Assembly: GCF_018130165.1 (NCBI RefSeq)
Contig: NZ_JAFCLZ010000026.1
Span: 1 to 64,000 of the forward strand
Length of the DNA stretch: 64,000 nucleotides
Origin: Bradyrhizobium sp. JYMT SZCCT0180
GTDB lineage: Bacteria; Pseudomonadota; Alphaproteobacteria; Rhizobiales; Xanthobacteraceae
Direction of reading: 5' to 3'
Numbering within the stretch: position 1 is the stretch's first letter; each line of letters starts with the position of its first letter. The notes beneath the pieces are model-generated. The model was given only the letters and a program-made list of their open reading frames with translations. It did not search any database and was not told the DNA's origin. A program made the translations under genes and the position numbers. Below, piece by piece: positions 48,783 to 57,409 of this stretch.

Positions 48783-50945
48783 ATGAATCGTGTCGATGCC
48801 CACGGATTGAAGATCGCCCCTGAACTGTTCGATTTCATCGCCAAGGAGGCGACCCCCAAGACCGGGATTTCCCCCGACGCATTCTGGGCCGGGCTTGCCG
48901 CCATCATCGCCAAACTGGGACCGAAAAACCGCGAGCTGCTCGCCGTCCGCGACGCGCTGCAGGCCAAGATCGACGGCTGGCACCGCGCCAACAAGGGAAA
49001 GGCGTTCGACATGAACGCCTATACCGCTTTCCTCAAGGAGATCGGCTATCTCTTGCCGGAGCCCGCGACCCACAAGGTCGAGACCGCAAATGTCGACGAG
49101 GAAATCGGCGAGATCTGCGGGCCGCAGCTCGTCGTCCCCCTGACCAACGCCCGCTATGCGCTCAACGCGGCGAATGCCCGCTGGGGCAGCCTGTATGACG
49201 CCTTCTACGGCACCGATGCGATCCCGCACGATCCGAGCGAGGCTGGCCGCGGCTACAACAAGGCGCGCGGCGACAAGGTGATCGCCAAGGCCAAGGCGTT
49301 CCTCGACGCCGCCGCGCCGCTCGCGACCGGCAGCCACACCGACGTAACCTCCTACAGCGTGATCGCGGGCCAGCTCGCGGTCAAACTGAAGAGCGGCAAC
49401 GCCACCGCGCTCAAGTCACCCGAACAGTTCGCCGGCTATTTGGGCGCCCCTGACGCGCCGACCGCGATCCTGCTGGTCAACAACGGCATGCATGTCGAAA
49501 TCAAAATCGATCGCAGCAGCACCATCGGCAAGGACGATCCGGCAGGGGTCGCCGACATGATCCTGGAATCGGCGGTCTCGACCATCCTCGACATGGAAGA
49601 CAGCGTCGCCGCCGTCGACGCCGAGGACAAGGTGCTGGTCTATCGCAACACGCTCGGCCTGATGGACGGCACGCTGTCGGCGGATTTCGACAAGGGCGGC
49701 AAGACGCTCAAGCGTTCGCTCAACCCCGACCGCGTTTACAAGACGCCGGACGGCAAGGACCTGACGCTGCACGGCCGCAGCCTGCTATTGATGCGCAATG
49801 TCGGCCATCACATGTTCACCGACGCCGTGCTGGACTCCAAGGGCGAGGAAATTCCGGAAGGCCTGCTCGACGCCGCGGTCGCCGGCCTGCTGGCGATCCA
49901 CGATCTCAAGGGCGGCTCAAAGACCAAGAACAGCCGCACCGGTTCGGTCTACATCGTCAAGCCGAAGATGCACGGCCCCGACGAGGTCGCGCTGACCTGT
50001 GAGCTGTTCGGCGAGGTCGAGAAGCTGCTGTCGCTGCCGGAGAACACCATGAAGGTCGGCATCATGGACGAGGAGCGCCGCACCACGGTCAACCTCAAGG
50101 CCTGCATCCAGAACGCCTCGAAGCGGATCTGCTTCATCAACACCGGCTTCCTCGACCGCACCGGCGATGAGATCCACACCTCGATGGAAGCGGGTCCGAT
50201 GATCCGCAAGAACGACATGAAGGCGCAGCCCTGGATTAAGGCCTATGAAGACTGGAACGTCGACATGGGCCTGATCGACGGCCTGCCCGGGCATGCCCAG
50301 ATCGGCAAGGGCATGTGGGCAGCCCCCGACAAGATGGCCGACATGCTGACGCAGAAGATCGGCCACCCCTCGGCCGGCGCCACCACCGCCTGGGTGCCGT
50401 CACCGACCGCCGCCACGCTGCACGCGCTGCATTATCACCAGATCAACGTGCAGGCGCGCCAGCAGGAGCTCACCACAGGCGGCCAGCGCGCAAAGCTCTC
50501 CGACATCCTCACCATTCCGGTGTCGCAGTCGAACTGGGCGCCCGACGACGTGAAGCAGGAGATCGACAACAACTGCCAGGGCATTCTGGGCTATGTCGTG
50601 CGCTGGATCGACCAGGGCGTCGGCTGCTCGAAGGTGCCTGACATCCACGGCGTCGGCCTGATGGAAGACCGCGCCACCTTGCGCATCTCGGCGCAACATC
50701 TGGCCAACTGGTTGCATCAAGGCGTCATCACCAAGGACCAGGTGATGGAATCCCTGAAGCGCATGGCGGTCGTCGTCGACGGCCAGAACAAGGGCGATGC
50801 GCTCTACAAGCCGATGGCGCCCGGCTTCGACGGCATCGCCTTCAAGGCGGCGTGCGACCTGGTGTTCAAGGGCCGCGAGCAGCCGAACGGGTACACCGAA
50901 TACATCCTCACCGCCCGCCGCCGCGAAGCCAAGGCGGCCGGCTGA
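48783..50945 (+). CDS. glcB: Malate synthase G
   Basis: This 720-residue enzyme condenses glyoxylate with acetyl-CoA to malate, the second step of the glyoxylate shunt, in the cytoplasm. Length is exactly family-like. Landmarks are VNNGMHVEIKIDRSSTIGKDDPAGVADMILESAVSTILDMEDSVAAVDAEDK, FINTGFLDRTGDEIHTSMEAGPM with the catalytic region, and a conserved C-terminus with ISAQHLANWLHQGV and the aspartate loop. The ATG is preceded by GAGAAAG. The gene stands alone between cysNC and the first chemoreceptor; isocitrate lyase is not in this window. Confidence 0.95.
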   Translation: MNRVDAHGLKIAPELFDFIAKEATPKTGISPDAFWAGLAAIIAKLGPKNRELLAVRDALQAKIDGWHRANKGKAFDMNAYTAFLKEIGYLLPEPATHKVETANVDEEIGEICGPQLVVPLTNARYALNAANARWGSLYDAFYGTDAIPHDPSEAGRGYNKARGDKVIAKAKAFLDAAAPLATGSHTDVTSYSVIAGQLAVKLKSGNATALKSPEQFAGYLGAPDAPTAILLVNNGMHVEIKIDRSSTIGKDDPAGVADMILESAVSTILDMEDSVAAVDAEDKVLVYRNTLGLMDGTLSADFDKGGKTLKRSLNPDRVYKTPDGKDLTLHGRSLLLMRNVGHHMFTDAVLDSKGEEIPEGLLDAAVAGLLAIHDLKGGSKTKNSRTGSVYIVKPKMHGPDEVALTCELFGEVEKLLSLPENTMKVGIMDEERRTTVNLKACIQNASKRICFINTGFLDRTGDEIHTSMEAGPMIRKNDMKAQPWIKAYEDWNVDMGLIDGLPGHAQIGKGMWAAPDKMADMLTQKIGHPSAGATTAWVPSPTAATLHALHYHQINVQARQQELTTGGQRAKLSDILTIPVSQSNWAPDDVKQEIDNNCQGILGYVVRWIDQGVGCSKVPDIHGVGLMEDRATLRISAQHLANWLHQGVITKDQVMESLKRMAVVVDGQNKGDALYKPMAPGFDGIAFKAACDLVFKGREQPNGYTEYILTARRREAKAAG

Positions 50946-50972
50946 CCGGCCGGCCTGAATTCCGTTCGGATA

Positions 50973-52667
50973 TCAGGCCGCGCGTATCGTCTGCAGGAAT
51001 TTTCCGACCTCGAGCTTGAGGGAATGGCCTTCCTGCGAGAGCGAACGGGCGGAACCATGAACCTGTTCGGCCGCCGCCTGGGTGTCGGCCGAACCACGGC
51101 TGACATCGGCGAGGCAGCCGCCGACCTCGATGGCACCCTCGGCCGCTTGCTGGACGTTGCGCGCAATCTCCTGCGTCGCGGTGCCCTGCTGTTCGACAGC
51201 CGCGGCGATCGCCGTTGAAATTTCTGAGATCTGCCCGATCGTGCCGCCGATCGCCTTGATCGCGGACACCGACTGCTCCGTTGCCGACTGCATCTGGGTG
51301 ATCTGGGCGCTGATTTCCTCGGTCGCCTTGGCGGTTTGCGCGGCAAGCGCCTTGACCTCGGAAGCCACCACCGCAAAGCCGCGGCCCGCCTCGCCGGCGC
51401 GCGCCGCCTCGATGGTCGCATTGAGCGCCAGCAGATTGGTTTGCTCGGCCACCGCCGCGATCAGCTTGACGACTTCGCCGATGCGGCCGGCCGCCTGCGA
51501 CAATTCCGCGATCCGCTCATTGGTCTGCTCGGCCTGACGCACGGCCGCATGGGTGATGTCTTCCGATTGCTTCACCTGGCGGCTGATTTCGGTCACCGAG
51601 GAAGCCATCTGCTCCGAAGCGGCGGCCGCCGATTGCGCATTGGCCGATGAACGGTCGGAAGCGGATGCCGCCTCTGCCGTATGCTTGTGGCTGGTTTCGG
51701 CCGTCCTGGTCAGGCTGCCGGCGGCGAGTTCGATCTCGGAAGACGCCGATGAGACGGCCTCGATGATCTTGCCGATCGCCTGCTCGAAGCCGTCGGCGAC
51801 CTGGCTCATCGCCAGCTTGCGTTCCTCCTCCGCCTTGAGCTTGAGATCGGCCTGTTCGGATTCCATGGCCTGAACGCGCAGTGCGTTTTCCCTGAACACC
51901 TGGACGGCGCGGGCAATGGCACCGACCTCATCGGTTCGTTTGAGGGACGGTATTTCAATATCCAATCCGCCGCCGGCGAGCCGTGCCATCACGCCGGTCA
52001 TGCGGGTCATCGGCCGGATCACACCGAGGCCGACGCCGACAAGGCCGCCGCCGATGATCAGGAAGACCAGGCCCGAGATGCCCCACAGGATAGCGTTGAA
52101 CGTGCCGACACGCTGGGTCGCGGCACTCTCAATGGCCGCGTTGTCGTCCGTGGTCTTCTTGACGATTTCGTCGATCAGGGCGCGGTGCGCCAGATAGGCG
52201 GCCGAGATCTCCGAATACGCCTTGGCCGCGGCGGCGGTATCTGCCTTGGCCAAGGCCGGCAGGAACGCCTGCTCGATGGCGTTCCAGAAGCGCTGCACCT
52301 CGCGATGCGAATCCACGACGAACTTCGCCTTGACCACAGGCTCGAGGTCCGACTTCACCCAGAACTCGTGGCGCTCGTCATACTCTTTTTTCAATTGCTT
52401 CAGCCGATCGCGACGGTTGGCGAGTTCAGCCGGGTTATTCAGCGCAAGGGTGGCTTCGAGATAGGATTCGATCACATATTCCGGCGGCGGCAGGATGTCG
52501 GCGATCAGATCGTTGCCGAGCTTGAGCTTGTTGTAGAGGGGGCCGCCGACCTTGACCTCGCTGAGCGCGAAGAGACCGGTGAACACCACGGCCCCGAGAC
52601 CGATGGCCGTGACAAGGCCGAACAGGACTATTGCGCGCGTGATCGTCAAACGAAGCTTCATTGCCAA
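50973..52667 (-). CDS. Methyl-accepting chemotaxis protein
   Basis: The 564-residue receptor has an N-terminal span (about residues 10-32), a helical periplasmic domain to about 185, a second span (about 188-210), HAMP (about 211-265) and a cytoplasmic signalling domain. The hairpin tip reads VAEQTNLLALNATIEAARAGEAGRGFAVVASEVKALA (about residues 440-476), the hallmark of MCPs. No CheB/CheR pentapeptide tether is present at the C-terminus (it ends FLQTIRAA). The ligand is unknown. It ends 27 bases after glcB, facing it convergently. Confidence 0.9.
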   Translation of the reverse strand: MAMKLRLTITRAIVLFGLVTAIGLGAVVFTGLFALSEVKVGGPLYNKLKLGNDLIADILPPPEYVIESYLEATLALNNPAELANRRDRLKQLKKEYDERHEFWVKSDLEPVVKAKFVVDSHREVQRFWNAIEQAFLPALAKADTAAAAKAYSEISAAYLAHRALIDEIVKKTTDDNAAIESAATQRVGTFNAILWGISGLVFLIIGGGLVGVGLGVIRPMTRMTGVMARLAGGGLDIEIPSLKRTDEVGAIARAVQVFRENALRVQAMESEQADLKLKAEEERKLAMSQVADGFEQAIGKIIEAVSSASSEIELAAGSLTRTAETSHKHTAEAASASDRSSANAQSAAAASEQMASSVTEISRQVKQSEDITHAAVRQAEQTNERIAELSQAAGRIGEVVKLIAAVAEQTNLLALNATIEAARAGEAGRGFAVVASEVKALAAQTAKATEEISAQITQMQSATEQSVSAIKAIGGTIGQISEISTAIAAAVEQQGTATQEIARNVQQAAEGAIEVGGCLADVSRGSADTQAAAEQVHGSARSLSQEGHSLKLEVGKFLQTIRAA

Positions 52668-52866
52668 CGTTTCCTCAAAATCGATTCGGTTCCGCTCTTG
52701 GCGAGCCGAACTTAAATTCGCTTGAAACGCGAAGACTGTTCACCACTCGCGTTAACGTTCAGTTTGTCTTCGGTACTCCGATCCGGAAAATTTACTGGGC
52801 GTCGAAGGATCCGTGAGATCGGCGCGCGCGATCTGTCGCAGGGCTGATGCCGCTTTGCCGCACGCA

Positions 52867-52891
52867 GGAACGTTTGGATCGTGCGCTCGTT
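52867..52891 (+). promoter_or_regulatory. EcfG-type promoter for csbD
   Basis: GGAAC (52867-52871) and CGTT (52888-52891) separated by 16 bases, a perfect match to the alphaproteobacterial EcfG consensus GGAAC-N16/17-CGTT, 33 bp before the start codon at 52925. Confidence 0.75.
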
Positions 52892-52924
52892 GAGAATTCA
52901 TCTCAACTCACAGGGAGAATGACG

Positions 52925-53125
52925 ATGGATTGGAACCGGGTTGAAGGAAACTGGAAACAGTTCAAGGGCGCCGCCAAGGAGAAATGGGGCAAGCTCACCG
53001 ACGACGATCTCAATGTGATCGAAGGCCGTCGCGAGCAACTCGAAGGCAAGCTGCAGCAGCGCTACGGCTTCGCCAAGGACCAGATCCGCAAGGACGTGGA
53101 CGACTGGTTCGGGACACTGAAATAG
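52925..53125 (+). CDS. CsbD-family stress protein (66 aa)
   Basis: The start at ATG 52925 follows GGGAG by seven bases; the ATG two codons earlier would be too close. The product is exactly the typical soluble CsbD protein: MDWNRVEGNWKQFKGAAKEKWGKL, the DDLNVIEGRREQLEGKLQQRYG middle, and DDWFGTLK end. It is a general-stress marker in many bacteria with no defined activity. A perfect EcfG-type promoter and a strong terminator (53140-53168) bracket it as a single-gene transcript. Confidence 0.92.
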   Translation: MDWNRVEGNWKQFKGAAKEKWGKLTDDDLNVIEGRREQLEGKLQQRYGFAKDQIRKDVDDWFGTLK

Positions 53126-53139
53126 AATCCTCCAAAATG

Positions 53140-53168
53140 AAAAGCCCCGGCAGTGCCGGGGCTTTTGT
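53140..53168 (+). terminator. Rho-independent terminator after csbD
   Basis: AAAAGCCCCGGCA (53140-53152) is perfectly mirrored by TGCCGGGGCTTTT (53154-53166) with one base between, followed by T residues. It lies 14 bp after the stop. Being symmetric, it can also stop minus-strand transcripts from the 51-aa gene. Confidence 0.92.
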
Positions 53169-53178
53169 TTGGGCGGCG

Positions 53179-53334
53179 CTAGATCACCGCGATGTATTTC
53201 AAGAGCGAGATCACGCCGAGGATGATCACGACGACGCGCGCAATCTGTTTGGCGCGGCCATCAAGCGGCAGCAGGTTGATGAGATAGAGAACGAGGATAA
53301 CGACGAGAAACGTGACGAGTACGCTGACAAGCAT
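53179..53334 (-). CDS. Small Thivi_2564-like membrane protein (51 aa)
   Basis: From ATG 53334 to TAG 53179 the frame encodes 51 residues: a first hydrophobic segment (MLVSVLVTFLVVILVLYLIN), a short polar turn LLPLDGRAKQIARV, then a second hydrophobic segment (VVVIILGVISLLKYIAVI). The layout fits the small two-span Thivi_2564 family, whose members are about 50 residues with a polar turn and PLDG-like motif. GAGGGGG lies five bases before the ATG. A perfect EcfG-type promoter precedes it. Function unknown. Confidence 0.75.
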   Translation of the reverse strand: MLVSVLVTFLVVILVLYLINLLPLDGRAKQIARVVVIILGVISLLKYIAVI

Positions 53335-53375
53335 GCGGGCCCCCTCGGCTGAAATAGCGCTGTTGGTATTTTGTT

Positions 53376-53400
53376 AACGTGTCAGGTCACATTGGGTTCC
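53376..53400 (-). promoter_or_regulatory. EcfG-type promoter for the 51-aa membrane protein
   Basis: On the minus strand GGAAC (53396-53400) and CGTT (53376-53379) are exactly 16 bases apart, 41 bp before the start codon. Confidence 0.75.
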
Positions 53401-53526
53401 GGACAGGGAACCCGCGTGCAAACAGAAAAACTACAACCATTTCAATGCCCCGTAGTTCTACGACGCCGGCGCTGCCTAAAGTATTTACCCTTTTACCCCC
53501 AAATGACCGCGGCTTTGGGGAGCATC

Positions 53527-55620
53527 ATGTTGAACCGTCTGACCGTATCCGCGCTGCTGAAGACCGTTATCCTGGCGACCGCCTTCTGCATCGTGGTGGG
53601 TTTCTCGCTCAACGCCTGGGATGCCTGGGGCCGCCTGCAGGTGGCAAACCGCATCTCGGTGGTCACCGACGCATCCGCCAACATGTTCAAGGCGATGCAT
53701 AATCTGCGCACCGACCGATCCACGACCAACCGGCTATTGAATGCCGATGCGCCGATGGACAGCGATATCGAAAAGTATCTGCGCAACATCCGCGATACGC
53801 AAATGCCCGCCTTGAACAACGCGCTGACGTTGCTCCCGTCGATTGAATTCGCACAAGCCTCCACTCTGGTCCCCGAGCTCGATCGCCTGTTCAAGAAGCT
53901 GAGCACGCAACAGAGGGAGTTCTGGGACGAGGTGAGCAAGCCGAAGGCCTCTCGCCGTCCGACGCAAGGCAAGGAATACATGGAGACCGCGACCGCGCTG
54001 CTGGAGACGCTGGACAAATTGTCCGCAGCGCTTTCCACCGTGGTCAACCATCAGGACCCGATGATCGACCAATTGCTGGCGATCAAACAGACCGCCTGGC
54101 TGCTCCGCAATACCGCGGGTGAGGCGTCGCTGCTGGTTTCCGTCGGGCTCTCCGCGGGAAAAGCGGCGCCGGAAGCACACCTGAAATATCTGAAATACTC
54201 CGGCGGCATCGAGGCCGCCTGGAACGCGCTGGAATTGTCCGCCTCGGGAATGCAGTTGCCGCCGGCGCTTGCCGCCGCGATAGCCGCGACCAAGACCGCC
54301 TATTTCGAACCGGACTACATCGCTTTGCGCGATCGCCTGATGACGACGCTGGTCGCCGGCGAAAAGCCCGAATTGACCGCAAACCAGTGGACGCCGATTA
54401 CGGTCGGGCGCCTCGGCAGCGCGGTCAAGGTCGCCGAAACGGCGCTCGACGCTGCCCGGGACCACACCGTGATGCAGTATTCCTCGGCGCGGCGTGCGCT
54501 GGTGGTGCAACTGGTGCTGCTGGTCGGCGCGCTGGCGCTGACGTTCGGCGCGCTGATTCTGGTCACCCGCCGCGTCATCAAGCCGCTGCACAATATGCGC
54601 GACGCCATGCTGAAGGTCGCCGCCGGCGACCTGACGGTCGACACCGGCTATGCGGTGCGCAAGGACGAAATCGGCGCGCTCGCCGGCGCGCTGGAGACGT
54701 TCAAGCAGCAGGCCGAAGACAAGGTCCGGATCGAGGCGCAGGAGCGCGAACGCAATGCCGGCGCCACCGCGCGGCAGCAGGCGATCGAAAGCTATGTCGG
54801 CGAATTCGAGAGCCTGGTGCGCCAATCGCTCAACCAGCTGGGCGACGCGTCCGGCCAGATGCGGACCACCTCGGACGGGCTATCAGCGGTTTCCCGCCAG
54901 ACCAACGCGCGGGTTGAGGTGGCCGAAAAGGCCTCCAGCGAAGCCTCGATGAGCGTCGAGACGGTCGCGGCCGCGTCGGAAGAACTGAGCGCCTCGATCA
55001 ACGACATCAGCCAGCAGGCCGCGCACGCCGCCGGCATTGCCAGCCGCGCGGTGAGCCAGGCGCGTGAGACCGACGGTACCGTGCAGGGCCTTGCCGCATC
55101 CGCAGGCCGGATCGGCGAAGTCGTAGGCCTGATCAACTCGATCGCCGCGCAGACCAACCTGTTGGCGCTGAATGCGACCATCGAGGCCGCCCGCGCCGGT
55201 GAAGCCGGCCGCGGCTTTGCGGTGGTGGCGTCCGAAGTCAAATCGCTGGCAAGCCAGACCGCGAAGGCGACCGAGGAAATCTCGGAGCAGATCTCCGACA
55301 TTCAGAAGGTCGCGAATGAGGCCATCGAGGCCATCAAGGGCATCGGCGGCATCATCGGCGAGGTCAACGAGGTCGCGACCGCGATTGCGGCCGCCGTGCA
55401 GGAACAGGGCGCCGCGACGCAGGAGATCACGCGCAGCACGCAATTCGCCGCCCAGGGCACCAAGAACGTCTCCGACAACATCTCGGGCGTGAAGACCGAC
55501 GCCGATGCGGCAGCTGCCGCCGCCGACGACGTCAAGCACGCCTCCGAGACGCTGGAAACGCAGAGCAAGCAATTAGGTACTCAGGTCACTCAGTTCCTCG
55601 GCAAGATCCGCGCGGCGTAG
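53527..55620 (+). CDS. Methyl-accepting chemotaxis protein
   Basis: I chose the ATG at 53527 because GGGGAG lies six bases before it and the N-terminus then starts MLNRLTVSALLK, leading directly into the first membrane span (about residues 10-30). The upstream extension is unrelated. A long periplasmic helical domain (about 32-318) is followed by a second span (about 320-342), HAMP (about 343-395) and an MCP domain to residue 690. The signalling tip reads INSIAAQTNLLALNATIEAARAGEAGRGFAVVASEVKSLA. No CheB/CheR tail motif. 697 residues in all. Confidence 0.9.
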   Translation: MLNRLTVSALLKTVILATAFCIVVGFSLNAWDAWGRLQVANRISVVTDASANMFKAMHNLRTDRSTTNRLLNADAPMDSDIEKYLRNIRDTQMPALNNALTLLPSIEFAQASTLVPELDRLFKKLSTQQREFWDEVSKPKASRRPTQGKEYMETATALLETLDKLSAALSTVVNHQDPMIDQLLAIKQTAWLLRNTAGEASLLVSVGLSAGKAAPEAHLKYLKYSGGIEAAWNALELSASGMQLPPALAAAIAATKTAYFEPDYIALRDRLMTTLVAGEKPELTANQWTPITVGRLGSAVKVAETALDAARDHTVMQYSSARRALVVQLVLLVGALALTFGALILVTRRVIKPLHNMRDAMLKVAAGDLTVDTGYAVRKDEIGALAGALETFKQQAEDKVRIEAQERERNAGATARQQAIESYVGEFESLVRQSLNQLGDASGQMRTTSDGLSAVSRQTNARVEVAEKASSEASMSVETVAAASEELSASINDISQQAAHAAGIASRAVSQARETDGTVQGLAASAGRIGEVVGLINSIAAQTNLLALNATIEAARAGEAGRGFAVVASEVKSLASQTAKATEEISEQISDIQKVANEAIEAIKGIGGIIGEVNEVATAIAAAVQEQGAATQEITRSTQFAAQGTKNVSDNISGVKTDADAAAAAADDVKHASETLETQSKQLGTQVTQFLGKIRAA

Positions 55621-55635
55621 TCGCCTCCACGACCT

Positions 55636-55724
55636 CGTCATGCCCGGGCTTGACCCGGGCATCCACGACTTACTCTTCCTTCGCCACCAAAGCGTGGATG
55701 GCCGGGTCAAGCCCGGCCATAACG
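55636..55724. repeat. Palindromic intergenic repeat, family G
   Basis: CGTCATGCCCGGGCTTGACCCGGGCATCCACG at the left is answered by CGTGGATGGCCGGGTCAAGCCCGGCCATAACG at the right, with about 27 bp between. Each half also folds alone. It lies between the second chemoreceptor and the DUF2865 gene, both ending here, so it may terminate both. Confidence 0.75.
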
Positions 55725-55757
55725 GAAGGTGAGAGCCGCGTCCCTGACCGCCGTCAA

Positions 55758-56396
55758 TCACTCCCGCGCCACCACCGGCACGCGTTCATACTTGGCGCGC
55801 ACCTTGTCCGAGGCGGGTGAGAAGTTCAGTTCGGCGCCGCGTTTGTCGGCGCTGCGGCCGGCCACCAGCAAACCGTTTTCACCGGCGACGATGTCGCCCT
55901 TGCGCAAGGTCGGATCGGCCTCGATCTTGATCGGCGCGAGGCCGATCTGATCCTTGCCGTTGCAGGTGCACCCGGCCACGAGTTCATTGCGATAGCGGAA
56001 CGCGTTCGGCAGTTCCGAATAGGGCTTTCCGTTGTCGGCGGCGGCGTTGTCGATGCTGCTGCCATAAAACACTTTGGTCTCGCTGGCCGGGCAGAAGCTG
56101 TCGCAGGACGCCGCACGGCTGGCATTGTCGGAGGCCGTCACGGGGAAATAGCGCCCGTCGCAGGTACGCACGCAAAACGCCTGGCCGCCGCCGTAGCGAC
56201 GCGTCTCGCCGCGCTGGACCGGCACCGACCCGTCGTCATTCGCAAACGGCAACGGAATATAAGGAGCCCTCGCCCGGCCCATGCCGCCGAACAGGGCCGA
56301 GAAGAAGTCCTGGGCTTGCGCCGTTGGCGCCAGCGCGGAAACGCCCGCCAAGGCCGCCGCGCCCAGGATTGCCATTCTACGCACGTGCATTCGCAT
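55758..56396 (-). CDS. DUF2865 secreted protein (212 aa)
   Basis: A signal peptide (cleavage near PTAQAQ) is followed by a glycine-rich region and the DUF2865 core: GGGQAFCVRTCDGRYFPVTASDNASRAASCDSFCPASETKVFYGSSIDNAA, then AFRYRNELVAGCTCNGKD. Five or six cysteines suggest disulfides in the periplasm or outside. The family is widespread in Rhizobiales and uncharacterised. The gene follows the L,D-transpeptidase gene on the same strand, with 19 bp between, so it may share its EcfG-type promoter and act on the envelope. Confidence 0.85.
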   Translation of the reverse strand: MRMHVRRMAILGAAALAGVSALAPTAQAQDFFSALFGGMGRARAPYIPLPFANDDGSVPVQRGETRRYGGGQAFCVRTCDGRYFPVTASDNASRAASCDSFCPASETKVFYGSSIDNAAADNGKPYSELPNAFRYRNELVAGCTCNGKDQIGLAPIKIEADPTLRKGDIVAGENGLLVAGRSADKRGAELNFSPASDKVRAKYERVPVVARE

Positions 56397-56415
56397 CTCC
56401 CGTCAGGTCGTCGGC

Positions 56416-57177
56416 TCAGTTGAGCTGCGACGCCGTCAAATTCATTGCCTGCCGCCCCGAGGGCGGCGGCGTCAGCGCCGGACGCGCCGGCCGCACGCTG
56501 ATGGTGGTGCGCGTCTCCATGTGCGGCGCGCTCTTCGGCAACACCACGACCTTGGTACCGATATCGACTCGGCCAAAGAGATCGCTGACGTCCTCATTGG
56601 TCAGGCGGATGCAGCCTGAGGAAACGAACTTGCCGATCGTCGAGGGATCGTTGGTGCCGTGGATGCGGTACTGGCTGGAGCCGAGATACATCGCCCGCGC
56701 GCCGAGCGGATTGCCGGGGCCTCCGGCCATGAAGCGCGGCAGATAGGGCTGGCGCGCGATCATCTCGGCCGGCGGATGCCAATCCGGCCACTCCGCCTTG
56801 CGGCTGATGGTCTGTACGCCGGACCAGGTAAAGCCTTCGCGGCCGACACCGACGCCGTAGCGAACGGCGCGGCCCTGGCCGAGCACGTAATACAGCGCGG
56901 TGTTGCCGGTATCGATCACGATGGTACCGGGCGCTTCATTGGTATTGAAAGCAACGACGGCGCGGCGCAGCCGCTCCGGCACGACGCCCGCGTCGGGCGT
57001 TGCCGGCTCAATCATCACCTCATCGGTGGGAAACGAGTTTGGCTGGGTGGACGCGTAACCCAGCAGCTGCGCGCTCGCCGCGCTGGAAAATACCGAGGGG
57101 GCCAGCAGCACGGTGCTGATGAAGACGAGCGCGTGAGTTACGCGCGACTGACGCCGGCGATGAGAGGACTGTGTCAT
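56416..57177 (-). CDS. L,D-transpeptidase (YkuD domain), stress-type
   Basis: The start at ATG 57177 begins MTQSSHRRRQSRV, followed by a signal segment ending SAASAQ; upstream in-frame residues are not signal-like. The 253-residue protein has the YkuD domain with YRIHGTNDPSTIGKFVSSGCIRLTNEDV, catalytic cysteine near residue 187. It is closely related to the lipoprotein at 8006 (shared KAEWPDWHPPAEM-like segment) but lacks a lipobox, so it is soluble or anchored by the signal. A perfect EcfG-type promoter lies 46 bp upstream, and the DUF2865 gene is downstream. Confidence 0.9.
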   Translation of the reverse strand: MTQSSHRRRQSRVTHALVFISTVLLAPSVFSSAASAQLLGYASTQPNSFPTDEVMIEPATPDAGVVPERLRRAVVAFNTNEAPGTIVIDTGNTALYYVLGQGRAVRYGVGVGREGFTWSGVQTISRKAEWPDWHPPAEMIARQPYLPRFMAGGPGNPLGARAMYLGSSQYRIHGTNDPSTIGKFVSSGCIRLTNEDVSDLFGRVDIGTKVVVLPKSAPHMETRTTISVRPARPALTPPPSGRQAMNLTASQLN

Positions 57178-57223
57178 GGGACTGCCCCGGTTGGATACGC
57201 ATCGTGTGATGCACTGAATTGGC

Positions 57224-57248
57224 AACGCGACCGGGGCTGCACAGTTCC
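57224..57248 (-). promoter_or_regulatory. EcfG-type promoter for the L,D-transpeptidase
   Basis: On the minus strand GGAAC (57244-57248) and CGTT (57224-57227) with 16 bases between, a perfect match, 46 bp before the start codon at 57177. Confidence 0.75.
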
Positions 57249-57306
57249 CTGCGACTCGGTTTGATAGGCCTGCTGTCAAGCGCGCTGGCGCTCACGCTTC
57301 CGCGAT

Positions 57307-57331
57307 GGAACTTCTGCCTCAGCCGCCCGTT
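57307..57331 (+). promoter_or_regulatory. EcfG-type promoter for the AI-2E-type transporter
   Basis: GGAAC (57307-57311) and CGTT (57328-57331) separated by 16 bases on the plus strand. It overlaps the extended frame upstream of the transporter and places the transcription start near 57340, so translation must begin later, supporting GTG 57410. Confidence 0.7.
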
Positions 57332-57409
57332 GTGTGGCTTGAGATTTCGGTTCGCGGGGCGATGTCGCGGCTGCCATGTGAACACCGCCTCGCGCGGGGG
57401 AGAATCGTT

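Noticed and set aside
52660..52695. Minus-strand GGAAC before the first chemoreceptor
   Set aside because: The next CGTT is 19 bases away, outside the accepted spacing.
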